Part shown: in pieces, positions 1-7,592 of the stretch
Position numbering within the stretch: position 1 is the first letter of the stretch
How the letters are laid out: each line of letters opens with the position of its first letter
Origin: Thermoanaerobaculia bacterium
GTDB taxonomy: Bacteria; Acidobacteriota; Thermoanaerobaculia; Multivoradales; Multivoraceae
Direction: 5' to 3'
DNA: 64,000 nucleotides
Assembly: GCA_022826745.1 (NCBI GenBank)
Contig: JAJDUI010000037.1
Coordinates: 248,001-312,000 of the forward strand
Made by a program: the position numbers and the translations under genes
Notes under the pieces: generated by a model
Told to the model about the DNA's origin: nothing
The model's input: only the letters and a program-made list of their open reading frames with translations
The model's database searches: none

Positions 1-486
1 GAGACGACCGTGCGGAAGGTCCTCAAGTCGGAGGCGAACGCGCTCCAGGACGTGGCGTACCGGAAGAACCTGCTCGGTTCCGTGGCGGCCGGCGCCCTCG
101 CCTTCAACGCGCAGTTCGCGAACGTGCTGGCCGCGGTCTTCGTCGCCTGCGGCCAGGATCTCGCGCACGTCGTCGAGGGCGCGATGGGCGTCGCCTCGTT
201 CGAGGCCCGCGAAGACGGCTCGGTCTACGCCTCGATCTACATGCCGGATTGCCCACTGGCGGCGATCGGCGGCGGCACGGGCCTGGACACCCAGCGCGAG
301 GCGCTGGAGGTGATGGGCGTGCGGCCCGACGCGGAGCATCCGGGCGCGGCCGTGCGCCGGCTGGCCGAGATCGTCGGCGCGGTCGTTCTGGCCGGCGAGC
401 TATCCCTGACCGCGGCGTTCACGTCGCGCGACCTGGCGCGTGCCCACGAGCGGTTGGGCCGCTCCAGCGCCGCAAGCGCGGGTTGA
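1..486 (+). CDS. Class I HMG-CoA reductase, C-terminal part (5' truncated by window edge)
   Basis: The reading frame is open from base 1, so only the last 161 codons are present. HMG-CoA reductase makes mevalonate from HMG-CoA with NAD(P)H, the committed step of the mevalonate pathway. The visible part matches the family's C-terminal half: a KNLLGS segment, the GGGTGLDTQ loop (family GGGTxLxxQ), AGELSL, and a final LARAH whose His matches the catalytic His of class I enzymes. The GTG at base 10 is internal and not a plausible start. A mevalonate kinase, a decarboxylase and an isopentenyl phosphate kinase follow within 4.2 kb, which supports the assignment. Whether HMG-CoA synthase or IPP isomerase lies upstream cannot be seen. 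Confidence 0.93.
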   Translation, partial: ETTVRKVLKSEANALQDVAYRKNLLGSVAAGALAFNAQFANVLAAVFVACGQDLAHVVEGAMGVASFEAREDGSVYASIYMPDCPLAAIGGGTGLDTQREALEVMGVRPDAEHPGAAVRRLAEIVGAVVLAGELSLTAAFTSRDLARAHERLGRSSAASAG

Positions 487-492
487 ACCACC

Positions 493-1056
493 ATGTATGA
501 AACCAGAGCGCTCGACGAGACGACCTGGCCGGGATTCGCGGGCCTCGTCGAGGCCAATAACGGTGTCTGGGGCGGGTGCTGGTGCCTTTGGTATCACGGG
601 AAGGAAGCCAGCCAGGACAGAACTCTCGTTCAGAAACGCAAGGCGAAGGAACGCCTCGTTCGTGAAGGTCGGGCGCACGCTTCGCTTGTCTTCGAGGGCG
701 AGGACTGCGTGGGCTGGTGCCAGTTTGGATCGCCGGAGGAGCTTCCGCGGATCCACAATCAGCGCGACTATCAGAAGACCGATCCGGTCTTACCCGACTG
801 GCGGATTACCTGCTTCTTTTCCGGCAAGGGACATCGCGGCAATGGAGTCGCTTCAGTCGCGTTGGAAGGCGCCATCGAGCAGATAAGGACGCTAGGCGGC
901 GGGCGCGTTGAAGCGTACCCGGAGGACACTGAAGGCAGAAAGGCGTCACCTGCATTCCTCTTCAACGGTTCGCTGTCCATGTTCGAACGGCTTGGTTTCA
1001 AGCGATCGCGGCAGATTGGGAAGCACAAGTGGGTGGTGACGCGAACGATCAAGTAA
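493..1056 (+). CDS. GNAT-family N-acetyltransferase, less GC-rich than neighbours
   Basis: A 187-residue protein that looks like a GNAT acetyltransferase. It has a Trp/Cys-rich N-terminal segment (WGGCWCLWYH), a central strand carrying GWCQFG, the acetyl-CoA-binding turn GKGHRGNGVA (family Q/RxxGxG/A) and a C-terminal FERLGF before the last strand. The substrate is unknown. It starts 6 bases after the HMG-CoA reductase stop and overlaps the convergent methyltransferase gene by 8 bases. Codon choice is clearly less GC-biased than in the flanking mevalonate genes (many A/T third positions), which suggests more recent acquisition. No functional link to isoprenoid synthesis is evident. Confidence 0.8.
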   Translation: MYETRALDETTWPGFAGLVEANNGVWGGCWCLWYHGKEASQDRTLVQKRKAKERLVREGRAHASLVFEGEDCVGWCQFGSPEELPRIHNQRDYQKTDPVLPDWRITCFFSGKGHRGNGVASVALEGAIEQIRTLGGGRVEAYPEDTEGRKASPAFLFNGSLSMFERLGFKRSRQIGKHKWVVTRTIK

Positions 1057-1600
1057 CACCGGGGAGTCTTGGATGGCCGACCTCGACGCCTTCCAGCGCG
1101 AGAAGCCTCTCCTTCGTAACGGTTCCACCGGGTGCGGAGAACCCTCCCATCTTCCCACCGCTCGCGAGCACTCGATGGCAGGGCACAATGACCGGCCATG
1201 GGTTCCGACCCATCGCGACGCCGACCGCTCGCGCCGCCCCTGGTTGCCCCGCTTGCCTTGCGAGATCACCATAGGTGACCGTCGCGCCGCGCGGGACGCG
1301 CCGGAGCGCTCGATAAACTGACGCATTGAAACTCGTGACGAAGCTGTCGTCCAAGCGCAGGTTCTCGAGAGAAGCCTCCTTGCCCAGCAAGTGCGCCTTC
1401 AGCGCCGTCACGGCCTCCTCGGCAAAGCCTGGCAGTAGCGGCCCGGACGGTTCCAGGCCCGCGCGTTGCATCGTTGCCTCGGTTTTCGAGCGCGCGGCTT
1501 CAGGCAGCAGCACGCGTGTTAGCCCCGCCTCGCTCCAGGCGATCGCGCAAGTACCGAATGCGGTGTCGAAGAGGTGGTAAGGCACTATCGCCGCTCTCAT
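1049..1600 (-). CDS. ogt: Methylated-DNA--protein-cysteine methyltransferase (Ogt/AGT type)
   Basis: Suicide repair protein that moves the alkyl group of O6-alkylguanine in DNA onto its own cysteine. The signature PCHRV gives the acceptor Cys at about residue 141 of 183. It is preceded by the GATVTYGDLA helix-turn-helix region and the AVGxAxGRNP segment (here AVGVAMGRNPWP), all family hallmarks. I chose the ATG at 1600-1598, giving 183 residues, rather than the longer frame beginning at 1669, because the longer version would run far into the mevalonate kinase gene and 183 fits Ogt lengths. That ATG shares the four bases CATG with the divergent mevalonate kinase start. Like the adjacent GNAT gene it looks less GC-biased than its surroundings. 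Confidence 0.92.
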   Translation of the reverse strand: MRAAIVPYHLFDTAFGTCAIAWSEAGLTRVLLPEAARSKTEATMQRAGLEPSGPLLPGFAEEAVTALKAHLLGKEASLENLRLDDSFVTSFNASVYRALRRVPRGATVTYGDLARQAGQPGAARAVGVAMGRNPWPVIVPCHRVLASGGKMGGFSAPGGTVTKERLLALEGVEVGHPRLPGVT

Positions 1601-2738
1601 GTCGAAGTTTAGTCCAGGCAGCAGAGTAGAGGCGGAGGCGTCGGTGGTGCGGTTGAGCGTGCCGGGCAAGGTGATCCTGATGGGGGAGCATGCGGCGGTG
1701 TATGGCCGGCCGGCGGTGGTGGCGGCCGTCGACCCGCGGCTTGTCGTCGAGGCACGAATCGGTCCGCCGCGCGCCGGTGGGGTCCGGCTGGACCTGCCCG
1801 ACCTGGGTCTTCAGGAGGAGCACGCGTGGCCGGTGCTCGAGGAGTTCACGCGCAACGCCCGCCGTCGCTGGCGCGCGTTCGAGGGCGGCGATGCGCCGTT
1901 CAGGCCGGCGAAGGACCGAAGCGCCCTGGTCCGGATCGCTGTCGGCGAGGCGCTGGCGTCCTTGGCGCCGCCGGCTTCGGAACGCCTGCGAGGAGGGACC
2001 CTGGAGTTGCGGTTGCGGTCTCAGCTTCCGGTCGGGGCCGGTCTGGGGAGTTCGGCGGCCGCCGCTGTCGGGGTTGTGGCGGCAGTGCGGGCGTTGGCGA
2101 CCGGCGCGCGTCCGCCTGGCGACCTCGAGGCAGTCGAAGCCGCGGCGCTCGAGGTCGAGCGCCGGCAACACGGCCTCCCGTCGGGGATCGATAGCGGAAC
2201 GGTGCTGCGCGGCGGAGTGCTGCTCGTCCGCCGTGCGGGGGACGAGTTGCGATTCGAAGACTTGCCGCGGCCGGAGTGGCTTTCCGGTGCGGTCGAGATC
2301 CTCGACAGCGGGACGCCCGGCCAGACGACGGGCGCGGTGGTCACGGCGGTGCGCCGGCGTTTCGACGAGGAGCCGGAGCGGACAGCCGCCCTGTTCGACC
2401 GCATCGAGGCGGCGGTGGAGTCGTTTCGGGCCGCGCTCCAGGATGGCGGGCCGCGGGATGCCGCGGCGGCCATCGCCGACGGTCATCGCGCTCTGGTCGA
2501 ACTTGGCGTTGTGCCGCCCGCGGTCGCACGCCGGATCGCGTCGGTGGAACCCGCCGGGGGCGCGGCGAAGATCTCCGGCGCCGGCGCTCTTGAGGGCGAG
2601 GCGGCCGGCGCCTTGATCTGCATGCTCGCCGGCCGGCCGGCCAGGACCGTCGATGGACTGTCGGACCTCGAGCCCGTGAACGCGGCGATCGGCGCCGGCG
2701 GCCTGAGGTTCGAGGGTCGCGCAGGCGATCGACTGTAG
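1599..2738 (+). CDS. mvk: Mevalonate kinase
   Basis: GHMP-superfamily kinase that phosphorylates mevalonate to 5-phosphomevalonate. The N-terminal GHMP motif VPGKVILMGEHAAVYG begins near residue 21, the ATP-binding loop PVGAGLGSSAAAAV lies at about 144-157 (GLGSS 148-152), the HGLPSGID segment typical of mevalonate kinases follows, and the C-terminal motif GGAAKISGAG is near 320. At 379 residues it is a little longer than usual. The ATG at 1599 fits the frame; a later in-frame start nearer the first motif is possible. Eleven bases separate it from the decarboxylase gene downstream, so the two are probably co-transcribed. No phosphomevalonate kinase gene is visible nearby. Confidence 0.92.
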   Translation: MSKFSPGSRVEAEASVVRLSVPGKVILMGEHAAVYGRPAVVAAVDPRLVVEARIGPPRAGGVRLDLPDLGLQEEHAWPVLEEFTRNARRRWRAFEGGDAPFRPAKDRSALVRIAVGEALASLAPPASERLRGGTLELRLRSQLPVGAGLGSSAAAAVGVVAAVRALATGARPPGDLEAVEAAALEVERRQHGLPSGIDSGTVLRGGVLLVRRAGDELRFEDLPRPEWLSGAVEILDSGTPGQTTGAVVTAVRRRFDEEPERTAALFDRIEAAVESFRAALQDGGPRDAAAAIADGHRALVELGVVPPAVARRIASVEPAGGAAKISGAGALEGEAAGALICMLAGRPARTVDGLSDLEPVNAAIGAGGLRFEGRAGDRL

Positions 2739-2749
2739 GCTCCGGGCCG

Positions 2750-3814
2750 ATGAACTCCGCGTTGGAACCGGCTCATGAGCCTGGGCCCGTGACGGCCGAG
2801 GCGCCGTCGAACATCGCCTTCATCAAGTACTGGGGCGCCCGCGATCTCGAGGGCGACGTCGAGGGTCCCATTCCCTTCAACCGCTCGCTGTCGATGACCC
2901 TGGACGCCTGCCGGTCGATCTGCTCCGCATCGCCGCTCCCGGAGGGCAAAGACGACGAGATCCAGTGGGTGCAGGAGCCGGCCGCCGGCCGTTCCGCGGC
3001 CGCCGCGGAAGCGCCGCCGGCCTTCGTCGAGCGCACGAAGCGCCACCTGGACCGGTTGCGGGAATGGTCGCGGCAGACGGCGGCGCCCTACGCGGGCGGA
3101 TTCCGGATCGCGACGGGCAACACCTTCCCTTCGGCCGCCGGGATCGCCTCGTCGGCCTCCGGTTTCACCGCGCTGACGCTCGCCGCGACAGCTTGCATGG
3201 GTTTCGACCTGCTGCCGCGGACGCTCTCCGCCCTGTCCCGGAGCAGCGGTTCGGGCTCGGCCGCCCGCTCGGCCTGGGGTGGCTACGTCGAGTGGCCCGA
3301 CGGGGACGGCAACGCGGCGGTTCAGATTCTGGACGAGCGGGCCTGGGAGCTCTGCGACCTGGTCGCGGTCGTCGAGACGGGAGCGAAGAAGGTGTCGTCG
3401 CGGGACGGCCACCGGCGCGCCACGAGCAGCCCGTACTTCGCGCCGCGCCTGGCCGCTCTCGACGGGCGGCTTGAGCGGGTGCGCGCCGCGCTCCATGGCC
3501 GCGACTTCGAGGCGCTCGGCGACGCGGTCGAGGAGGAGGGGATCGACCTGCACCTCATCGCGATGTCCTCGCGGCCGCCGGTCTACTACTGGTCGCCGGG
3601 GACGATCGAGGTACTGGCCGCGGTCCGCGAGCTGCGGGCGGACGGCTTGGCCGCCTACGCCACCATGGATGCCGGCGCGAACGTCCACGTGATCTGCCAG
3701 CCGGCGGACGCCGGGCAGGTAGCGGAACGGCTCGTGGCTCTCGGCAGCGTCGAGCGGGTGCTGCGCGACCGGACCGGAGGCCCGCCCGTGTGGCGGGGCG
3801 GAGCCGAGCTTTGA
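2750..3814 (+). CDS. Mevalonate diphosphate decarboxylase family enzyme (possibly a phosphomevalonate decarboxylase)
   Basis: A 354-residue GHMP-fold decarboxylase. Visible hallmarks are APSNIAFIKYWG (residues 18-29), FNRSLSMTLD, the phosphate-binding loop PSAAGIASSASG (127-138), a Ser/Gly-rich SSGSGSAARSAWGGY segment and the DAGANVHV motif whose Asp307 matches the catalytic Asp of the family. Classical members act on 5-diphosphomevalonate; some archaeal and Chloroflexota relatives act on 5-phosphomevalonate and feed isopentenyl phosphate kinase. Because an isopentenyl phosphate kinase gene directly overlaps this one and no phosphomevalonate kinase is visible, the monophosphate activity is a reasonable inference. 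Sequence alone cannot decide. Confidence 0.88.
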   Translation: MNSALEPAHEPGPVTAEAPSNIAFIKYWGARDLEGDVEGPIPFNRSLSMTLDACRSICSASPLPEGKDDEIQWVQEPAAGRSAAAAEAPPAFVERTKRHLDRLREWSRQTAAPYAGGFRIATGNTFPSAAGIASSASGFTALTLAATACMGFDLLPRTLSALSRSSGSGSAARSAWGGYVEWPDGDGNAAVQILDERAWELCDLVAVVETGAKKVSSRDGHRRATSSPYFAPRLAALDGRLERVRAALHGRDFEALGDAVEEEGIDLHLIAMSSRPPVYYWSPGTIEVLAAVRELRADGLAAYATMDAGANVHVICQPADAGQVAERLVALGSVERVLRDRTGGPPVWRGGAEL

Positions 3815-4689
3815 GTGCGGCCGCCGCCGCGAACGCCTCGGAAGGGCGGCTGGACGTCACCCTGGTCAAGCTCGGCGGCAGCCTGATCACGGACAAGACG
3901 AAACCGCGCACGGTCGCGAAGGAACACCTGCGGCGGCTGGCGGCCGAGATCGCGGCCGGGTGGTCGGGGGGCGGCCTCGTGATCGGTCACGGCAGCGGTT
4001 CCTTTGGACACCCGGAGGCCCGCGCCGCCGGTCTGGCGGGAGGCGCCGGCGGCCGGCGGCTCGGCTTACCGGCGGACCGGATGGGCATCGCGCGCACGCA
4101 GGCCGCGGCCCAGGAACTCCACCGCCAGGTCGTTTTCCACCTGATCGCGGCCGGCGTGCCGGCGTACTCGCAACTGCCGTCGGCGTTCGTGGTGGCGGAC
4201 GACGGAGAGCCCGGCGGTCCGCCGCCCGAACCGCTGGCGGCAGCCCTGCGACTCGGCCTGGTCCCGGTCACGATGGGCGACGTCGTCGTGGACCGGGCGC
4301 GCGGGGCCTCGATCGCGTCGACGGAGACCGTATTCGAGTTCCTTGCCGGTGCCCTCGTTCCGCTCGGCATCGACGTACGGCGGGCGGTGTGGCTCGGCGC
4401 CACGGCCGGCGTCCTGGACGACGCCGGCCGGCTCGTTCCCCGCATCGACGCGGCGAACATCGGGGCAGCGTCCGAGGCCGCCGGAAGTTCACCGGCGGTC
4501 GATGTCACCGGCGGCATGGAGCACCGCGTGTCGACCGCCTGGAGGCTGGCTCAGCGCGGCGTCGAATCGCTCATCATCGACGGGCGCCGGCCCGGCCTCC
4601 TCGAGTCGGTGCTCCGGCCCCCGGGCGGCGAGGCCGGGAGCGCCGGTACACTCGTGAGCCCGGGCGAGGTGGAAGATGCGCGCGAGTAG
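3790..4689 (+). CDS. Isopentenyl phosphate kinase
   Basis: Amino-acid-kinase-fold enzyme that phosphorylates isopentenyl phosphate to isopentenyl diphosphate. Evidence: the N-terminal VKLGGSLITDK (residues 26-36), a glycine-rich GHGSGSFGH segment at 66-74 with the His of the GSFGH motif that marks this family, and a TGDVV-like region (MGDVVVDR) further on. Two starts are possible: GTG at 3790, 25 bases inside the decarboxylase gene, or TTG at 3811, whose TTGA overlaps the decarboxylase stop; both precede the first kinase motif. The gene's end overlaps the DtxR-like gene by 14 bases. Classical mevalonate pathways do not need this enzyme, so its presence points to the alternative branch. Confidence 0.9.
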   Translation: MAGRSRALSAAAAANASEGRLDVTLVKLGGSLITDKTKPRTVAKEHLRRLAAEIAAGWSGGGLVIGHGSGSFGHPEARAAGLAGGAGGRRLGLPADRMGIARTQAAAQELHRQVVFHLIAAGVPAYSQLPSAFVVADDGEPGGPPPEPLAAALRLGLVPVTMGDVVVDRARGASIASTETVFEFLAGALVPLGIDVRRAVWLGATAGVLDDAGRLVPRIDAANIGAASEAAGSSPAVDVTGGMEHRVSTAWRLAQRGVESLIIDGRRPGLLESVLRPPGGEAGSAGTLVSPGEVEDARE

Positions 4690-5350
4690 CACCGTCGAGG
4701 ACTACCTGAAGTGCATCTTCCTGGCGGAGCACGAGGCCCGGCTCGACGGCGCGCAGCTCGTGCCGATGGGCCGGATCGCGGCGCGTCTCAAGGTGGCGCC
4801 CGCCTCGGTCACGGCGATGATGAAGACCCTGGCCGACTCCGGACTCGTCGCGTACGAACCGTACAGCGGCGTCCGGCTCCTGCCGGCGGGCCGCAAGCTG
4901 GCGACCCACGTGCTCAGGCGGCATCGGCTGATCGAACTCTTCCTGGTCAACGTGATGGGCTTCGACTGGAGCGAGGTCCACTCGGAGGCCGAACTGCTCG
5001 AGCACTCCGTTTCCGGGCGGATGATCGAACGGATGGACGAGATGCTCGGCCATCCCTCGGTGGATCCCCACGGCGATCCGATTCCGAGCGCGGACGGTCA
5101 CATCGAGCTCGTGGATCATCCGAGCCTCCTGAAGTGCGCCCTGAACCAGGTCGTCGAGGTGGTCCGGGTGACGGACCAGAACGCCGAGTTCCTGCGCTTC
5201 GCGGAGCGCGAAGGACTGGCGCCGGGCAGCCAGGTCGAGGTGGCGGCGCGGGACGAGACTGCCGGCAGCGTCGCGGTGGTCTCGGGCGCGCGAGAGTTCA
5301 GCCTGGGCTTTCCCGCGGCGTCGAAGGTGCTGGTGCGGGAAGCGAACTAG
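4676..5350 (+). CDS. DtxR/MntR-family metal-dependent transcriptional regulator
   Basis: A 224-residue protein with the DtxR layout. The N-terminal winged helix (STVEDYLKCIF near the start, then RLKVAPASVTAMMKTLADSGLV) is followed by a dimerisation and metal-binding helix set (RRHRLIELFLVNVMGFDW, EAELLEHSVS, MDEMLGHP, DPHGDPIP) and a C-terminal SH3-like FeoA domain from about residue 150. Metal-ligand candidates are the His/Glu residues of the RRHRLIE and EHSVS segments and the HPSVDPHG loop. Members sense Mn(II) or Fe(II) and repress uptake or defence genes. The ATG at 4676 lies inside the end of the isopentenyl phosphate kinase gene, so it is read with the mevalonate genes. Its targets are not visible here. 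Confidence 0.9.
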   Translation: MRASSTVEDYLKCIFLAEHEARLDGAQLVPMGRIAARLKVAPASVTAMMKTLADSGLVAYEPYSGVRLLPAGRKLATHVLRRHRLIELFLVNVMGFDWSEVHSEAELLEHSVSGRMIERMDEMLGHPSVDPHGDPIPSADGHIELVDHPSLLKCALNQVVEVVRVTDQNAEFLRFAEREGLAPGSQVEVAARDETAGSVAVVSGAREFSLGFPAASKVLVREAN

Positions 5351-5367
5351 CGGCAGCCGCTGGTCGT

Positions 5368-5416
5368 GCCGGCCTTCGGCCGGCGCCCTGTCTTCCACGG
5401 GTCAGAAGACCCGTGG
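5368..5416 (+). repeat. Two-hairpin intergenic element, copy A (also a likely bidirectional terminator)
   Basis: The first hairpin is GCCGGCC / GGCCGGC around a TTC loop (5368-5384). The second is a 9-bp perfect stem, 5395-5403 with 5408-5416, around AGAA. The element sits between the convergent dtxR-like and biotin carrier genes, where a terminator is expected. The same architecture and much of the second hairpin's sequence recur on the other strand at 53759-53804, with an A-T pair here replaced by G-C there. The repeat nature is seen directly; the terminator role is inferred. Confidence 0.75.
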
Positions 5417-5917
5417 TCACACGGCGGCGACGACGAAGAGCGGCTGGCCGCCGTCGACGGTCTGGCCGACTTCGACCAGGAGTTGCTCGAGCCGCCCGTC
5501 GATCTCCGACTGGATCTCGTTCTCCATCTTCATCGCTTCGAGCACGACGACGCCCTGCCCCGAGGCCACCTCGTCGCCCTCGGCCGCGAGCACGGCCACC
5601 ACACGGCCGGGCATGTAGGCGGTTGCCTCGAAGGTGTCCGCTGCTCCCTGCTGCGTCGCTTCGCCGAGAGCCCGGGAGCGCGGGTCGATCACCTTCAGCT
5701 CGACGCCGTCGACGTCGTAGAGGCCGTTGCCGAGCGAGCGGACGCTCTGCGTCGCCTGACGCCCGTTGACGATCACGCTCAGTACGTCCGGCCGTCCCAG
5801 GGTCGCGGCGTCGACCCGGTACTCGCGGTCGTCGACGGCGACGGTCCAGTGGCCGTTCGCTTCGGCGCGGACCTCGACGCGGACCTCGTCCGTGGAGCGG
5901 GCGACGATCAGTTCCAC
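5417..5917 (-). CDS. Biotin carboxyl carrier protein of an acyl-CoA carboxylase
   Basis: A 166-residue biotinyl carrier. The biotin attachment motif EAMKMENE places the biotinylated lysine at residue 130, the usual position about 35 residues from the end. The preceding segment (MPGRVVAVLAAEGDEVASGQ) and following segment (GQTVDGGQPLFVV) are the paired hammerhead strands of the lipoyl/biotinyl fold. The first 80 residues form a separate small domain resembling the linker region of propionyl- and methylcrotonyl-CoA carboxylase alpha chains. It overlaps the end of the biotin carboxylase gene by 10 bases, so the two form one operon. The carboxyltransferase candidate is at 27.8 kb. Confidence 0.93.
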   Translation of the reverse strand: MELIVARSTDEVRVEVRAEANGHWTVAVDDREYRVDAATLGRPDVLSVIVNGRQATQSVRSLGNGLYDVDGVELKVIDPRSRALGEATQQGAADTFEATAYMPGRVVAVLAAEGDEVASGQGVVVLEAMKMENEIQSEIDGRLEQLLVEVGQTVDGGQPLFVVAAV

Positions 5918-7446
5918 GTCGTGCCTCTCCGGGCGTCGCGGCGCGCGGCGAGCAGCCAGTTCGACAACGGGGCGCCGCCGGCGGCCGCGGTTCCGTTCGC
6001 CCCGGCCCGTTCCAGATGGGCAAGGACGGCGGCGAGGACGGGAAGATCAGCCTCCAGAGCGTCGTCGTCCGGCGCGGCGGGCCGCAACTCGCCGTTCTCG
6101 AGCTTGCGATCCAGCATCGAGATGTCCATGTTGCCTGTCATGAAGTCCTCGTCCTCGAGCAGCTGCTCGAACAGGGGCAGGTTGGTGCGGATGCCCTCCA
6201 CCCGGGTTTCGGCGAGGGCCCGCCCGAGCCGGGCCAGAGCATCGCTCCGGTCGCGCCCCCAGACGATCAGCTTGGCCAGCATCGGGTCGTAGTGGATCGT
6301 GACCTCGGCGCCCTCGTACACGCCGCAGTCGTTGCGCACGCCCGGGCCCTCCGGCAGTTGGAGCAGTTCGATGCGGCCGGGCGAAGGAGCGAAGTTGCGG
6401 AACGGATCCTCCGCGTACAAGCGAACCTCGACCGCGTGCCCCCGGGGCTCCGGGCCGTCCGCAAGCGCCTCCGGCAACGGTTCGCCGGCCGCGATGTCGA
6501 GCTGGGCGGCGACGATGTCGATGCCGGTGACCAGTTCGGTCACCGGATGCTCGACCTGGATTCTCGTGTTCATCTCCAGGAAGTAGAACTCTCCTTGGGG
6601 ATCGAGCAGGAACTCCACCGTGCCCGCGCCGACGTAGTTCACGGCGGCCGCGGCGCGGACCGCCGCCTCGCCCATGCGGCGGCGGAGATCCGCGTCGACG
6701 GCGGGCGACGGCGCCTCTTCGACGACCTTCTGGTGCCGTCGTTGCAGGGAGCACTCCCGTTCGCCGAGGGAGACGATCCGGCCGTGGCTGTCGCCGAGGA
6801 CCTGGATTTCCACGTGGCGTGGCCGCTCGACGAAGCGCTCGATGTAGACCGAGGCGTCGTTGAAGCTGGCGCCGGCTTCCGAGGTCGCTCCCCGGAATGC
6901 CGCTTCGAGTTCGCTTTCCTCGCGCACCAGCCGCATCCCCTTGCCGCCGCCGCCGGCGGAAGCCTTGAGCATGACCGGATAACCGATCTCGCCAGCCGCT
7001 TCGCGGGCCGCTTCGGCGGAGGCCAGGGGGTCGGTGCCCCCAGGCACGATGGGTACGCCGGCGGCGGTCATCAGGCGCCGGCTCTCGATCTTCGAACCCA
7101 TCGCGGCGATCGCCGCGGAGGGAGGCCCGATGAAGGCGATGCCGCGTTCCTCGCAGAGGCGTGCGAACCCGGCGTTCTCGGACAGGAAGCCGTAGCCCGG
7201 GTGGATCGCGTCGGCGCCGACGGCCGCGGTCAGGTCGACGATTCTTCCGGCCTGAAGGTAGCTCTCGATCGAGGGCGCGGGGCCGATGCAGTGGGCCTCG
7301 TCCGCCATCTGCACGGCCAGACCGTCGCGGTCCGCCTCCGAGTAGACGGCGACCGAGACGATGCCGCGTTCGCGGAGCGCCCGGATCACCCGCACCGCGA
7401 TCTCGCCACGGTTCGCGACGAGTACCTTCTTCAGGCCGTTCTTCAT
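5908..7446 (-). CDS. accC: Acyl-CoA carboxylase biotin carboxylase subunit
   Basis: A 512-residue ATP-grasp enzyme that carboxylates carrier-bound biotin using ATP and bicarbonate. It has the N-terminal VLVANRGEIAVRVIRA, the HPGYGFLSEN segment, the ATP-binding glycine loop KASAGGGGKGMR, the ERECSLQRRHQKVVEE region, EMNTRIQVEHPVTE with the catalytic Glu/Arg/Gln cluster, and a C-terminal domain (EVRLYAEDP). Length and motifs fit the alpha-subunit core of propionyl-, acetyl- or methylcrotonyl-CoA carboxylases; which acyl-CoA is used depends on the beta subunit. It starts at ATG 7446 and is transcribed away from the binding-protein gene at 7593. accC is used as the generic symbol. Confidence 0.93.
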   Translation of the reverse strand: MKNGLKKVLVANRGEIAVRVIRALRERGIVSVAVYSEADRDGLAVQMADEAHCIGPAPSIESYLQAGRIVDLTAAVGADAIHPGYGFLSENAGFARLCEERGIAFIGPPSAAIAAMGSKIESRRLMTAAGVPIVPGGTDPLASAEAAREAAGEIGYPVMLKASAGGGGKGMRLVREESELEAAFRGATSEAGASFNDASVYIERFVERPRHVEIQVLGDSHGRIVSLGERECSLQRRHQKVVEEAPSPAVDADLRRRMGEAAVRAAAAVNYVGAGTVEFLLDPQGEFYFLEMNTRIQVEHPVTELVTGIDIVAAQLDIAAGEPLPEALADGPEPRGHAVEVRLYAEDPFRNFAPSPGRIELLQLPEGPGVRNDCGVYEGAEVTIHYDPMLAKLIVWGRDRSDALARLGRALAETRVEGIRTNLPLFEQLLEDEDFMTGNMDISMLDRKLENGELRPAAPDDDALEADLPVLAAVLAHLERAGANGTAAAGGAPLSNWLLAARRDARRGTTWN

Positions 7447-7553
7447 GCCAGAAGGCGCATCCTAGCCGGAGGGACGCCGCCGCTCCGCGGCGCGGTCTTC
7501 CTCAGAAGCCGGCGAGGGCGCCGGCGCACCCGGTGAGGGTGACGCCGTCGCGC

Positions 7554-7586
7554 GATAATGTCTGACCGGCAAGACGGAACAGGAGG
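7554..7586 (+). promoter_or_regulatory. Candidate -10 box (GATAAT) and strong Shine-Dalgarno for the binding-protein gene
   Basis: In the 146-base divergent gap, GATAAT at 7554-7559 resembles a sigma-70 -10 box. No convincing -35 box is seen; GGTGAG at 7532-7537 is the best-spaced candidate. An AGGAGG sequence lies about 7 bases before the ATG at 7593 and fixes that start. The rest of the gap must also hold the promoter for the minus-strand biotin carboxylase operon, which I could not identify. Confidence 0.4.
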
Positions 7587-7592
7587 ACCTTT

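Noticed and set aside
2483..3688. 401-codon minus-strand frame over the decarboxylase gene
   Set aside because: Antisense shadow with Arg/Gly-rich composition; the plus strand carries full GHMP motifs.
6016..7536. 506-codon open frame on the plus strand
   Set aside because: It lies opposite the well-supported biotin carboxylase gene and has no family features.
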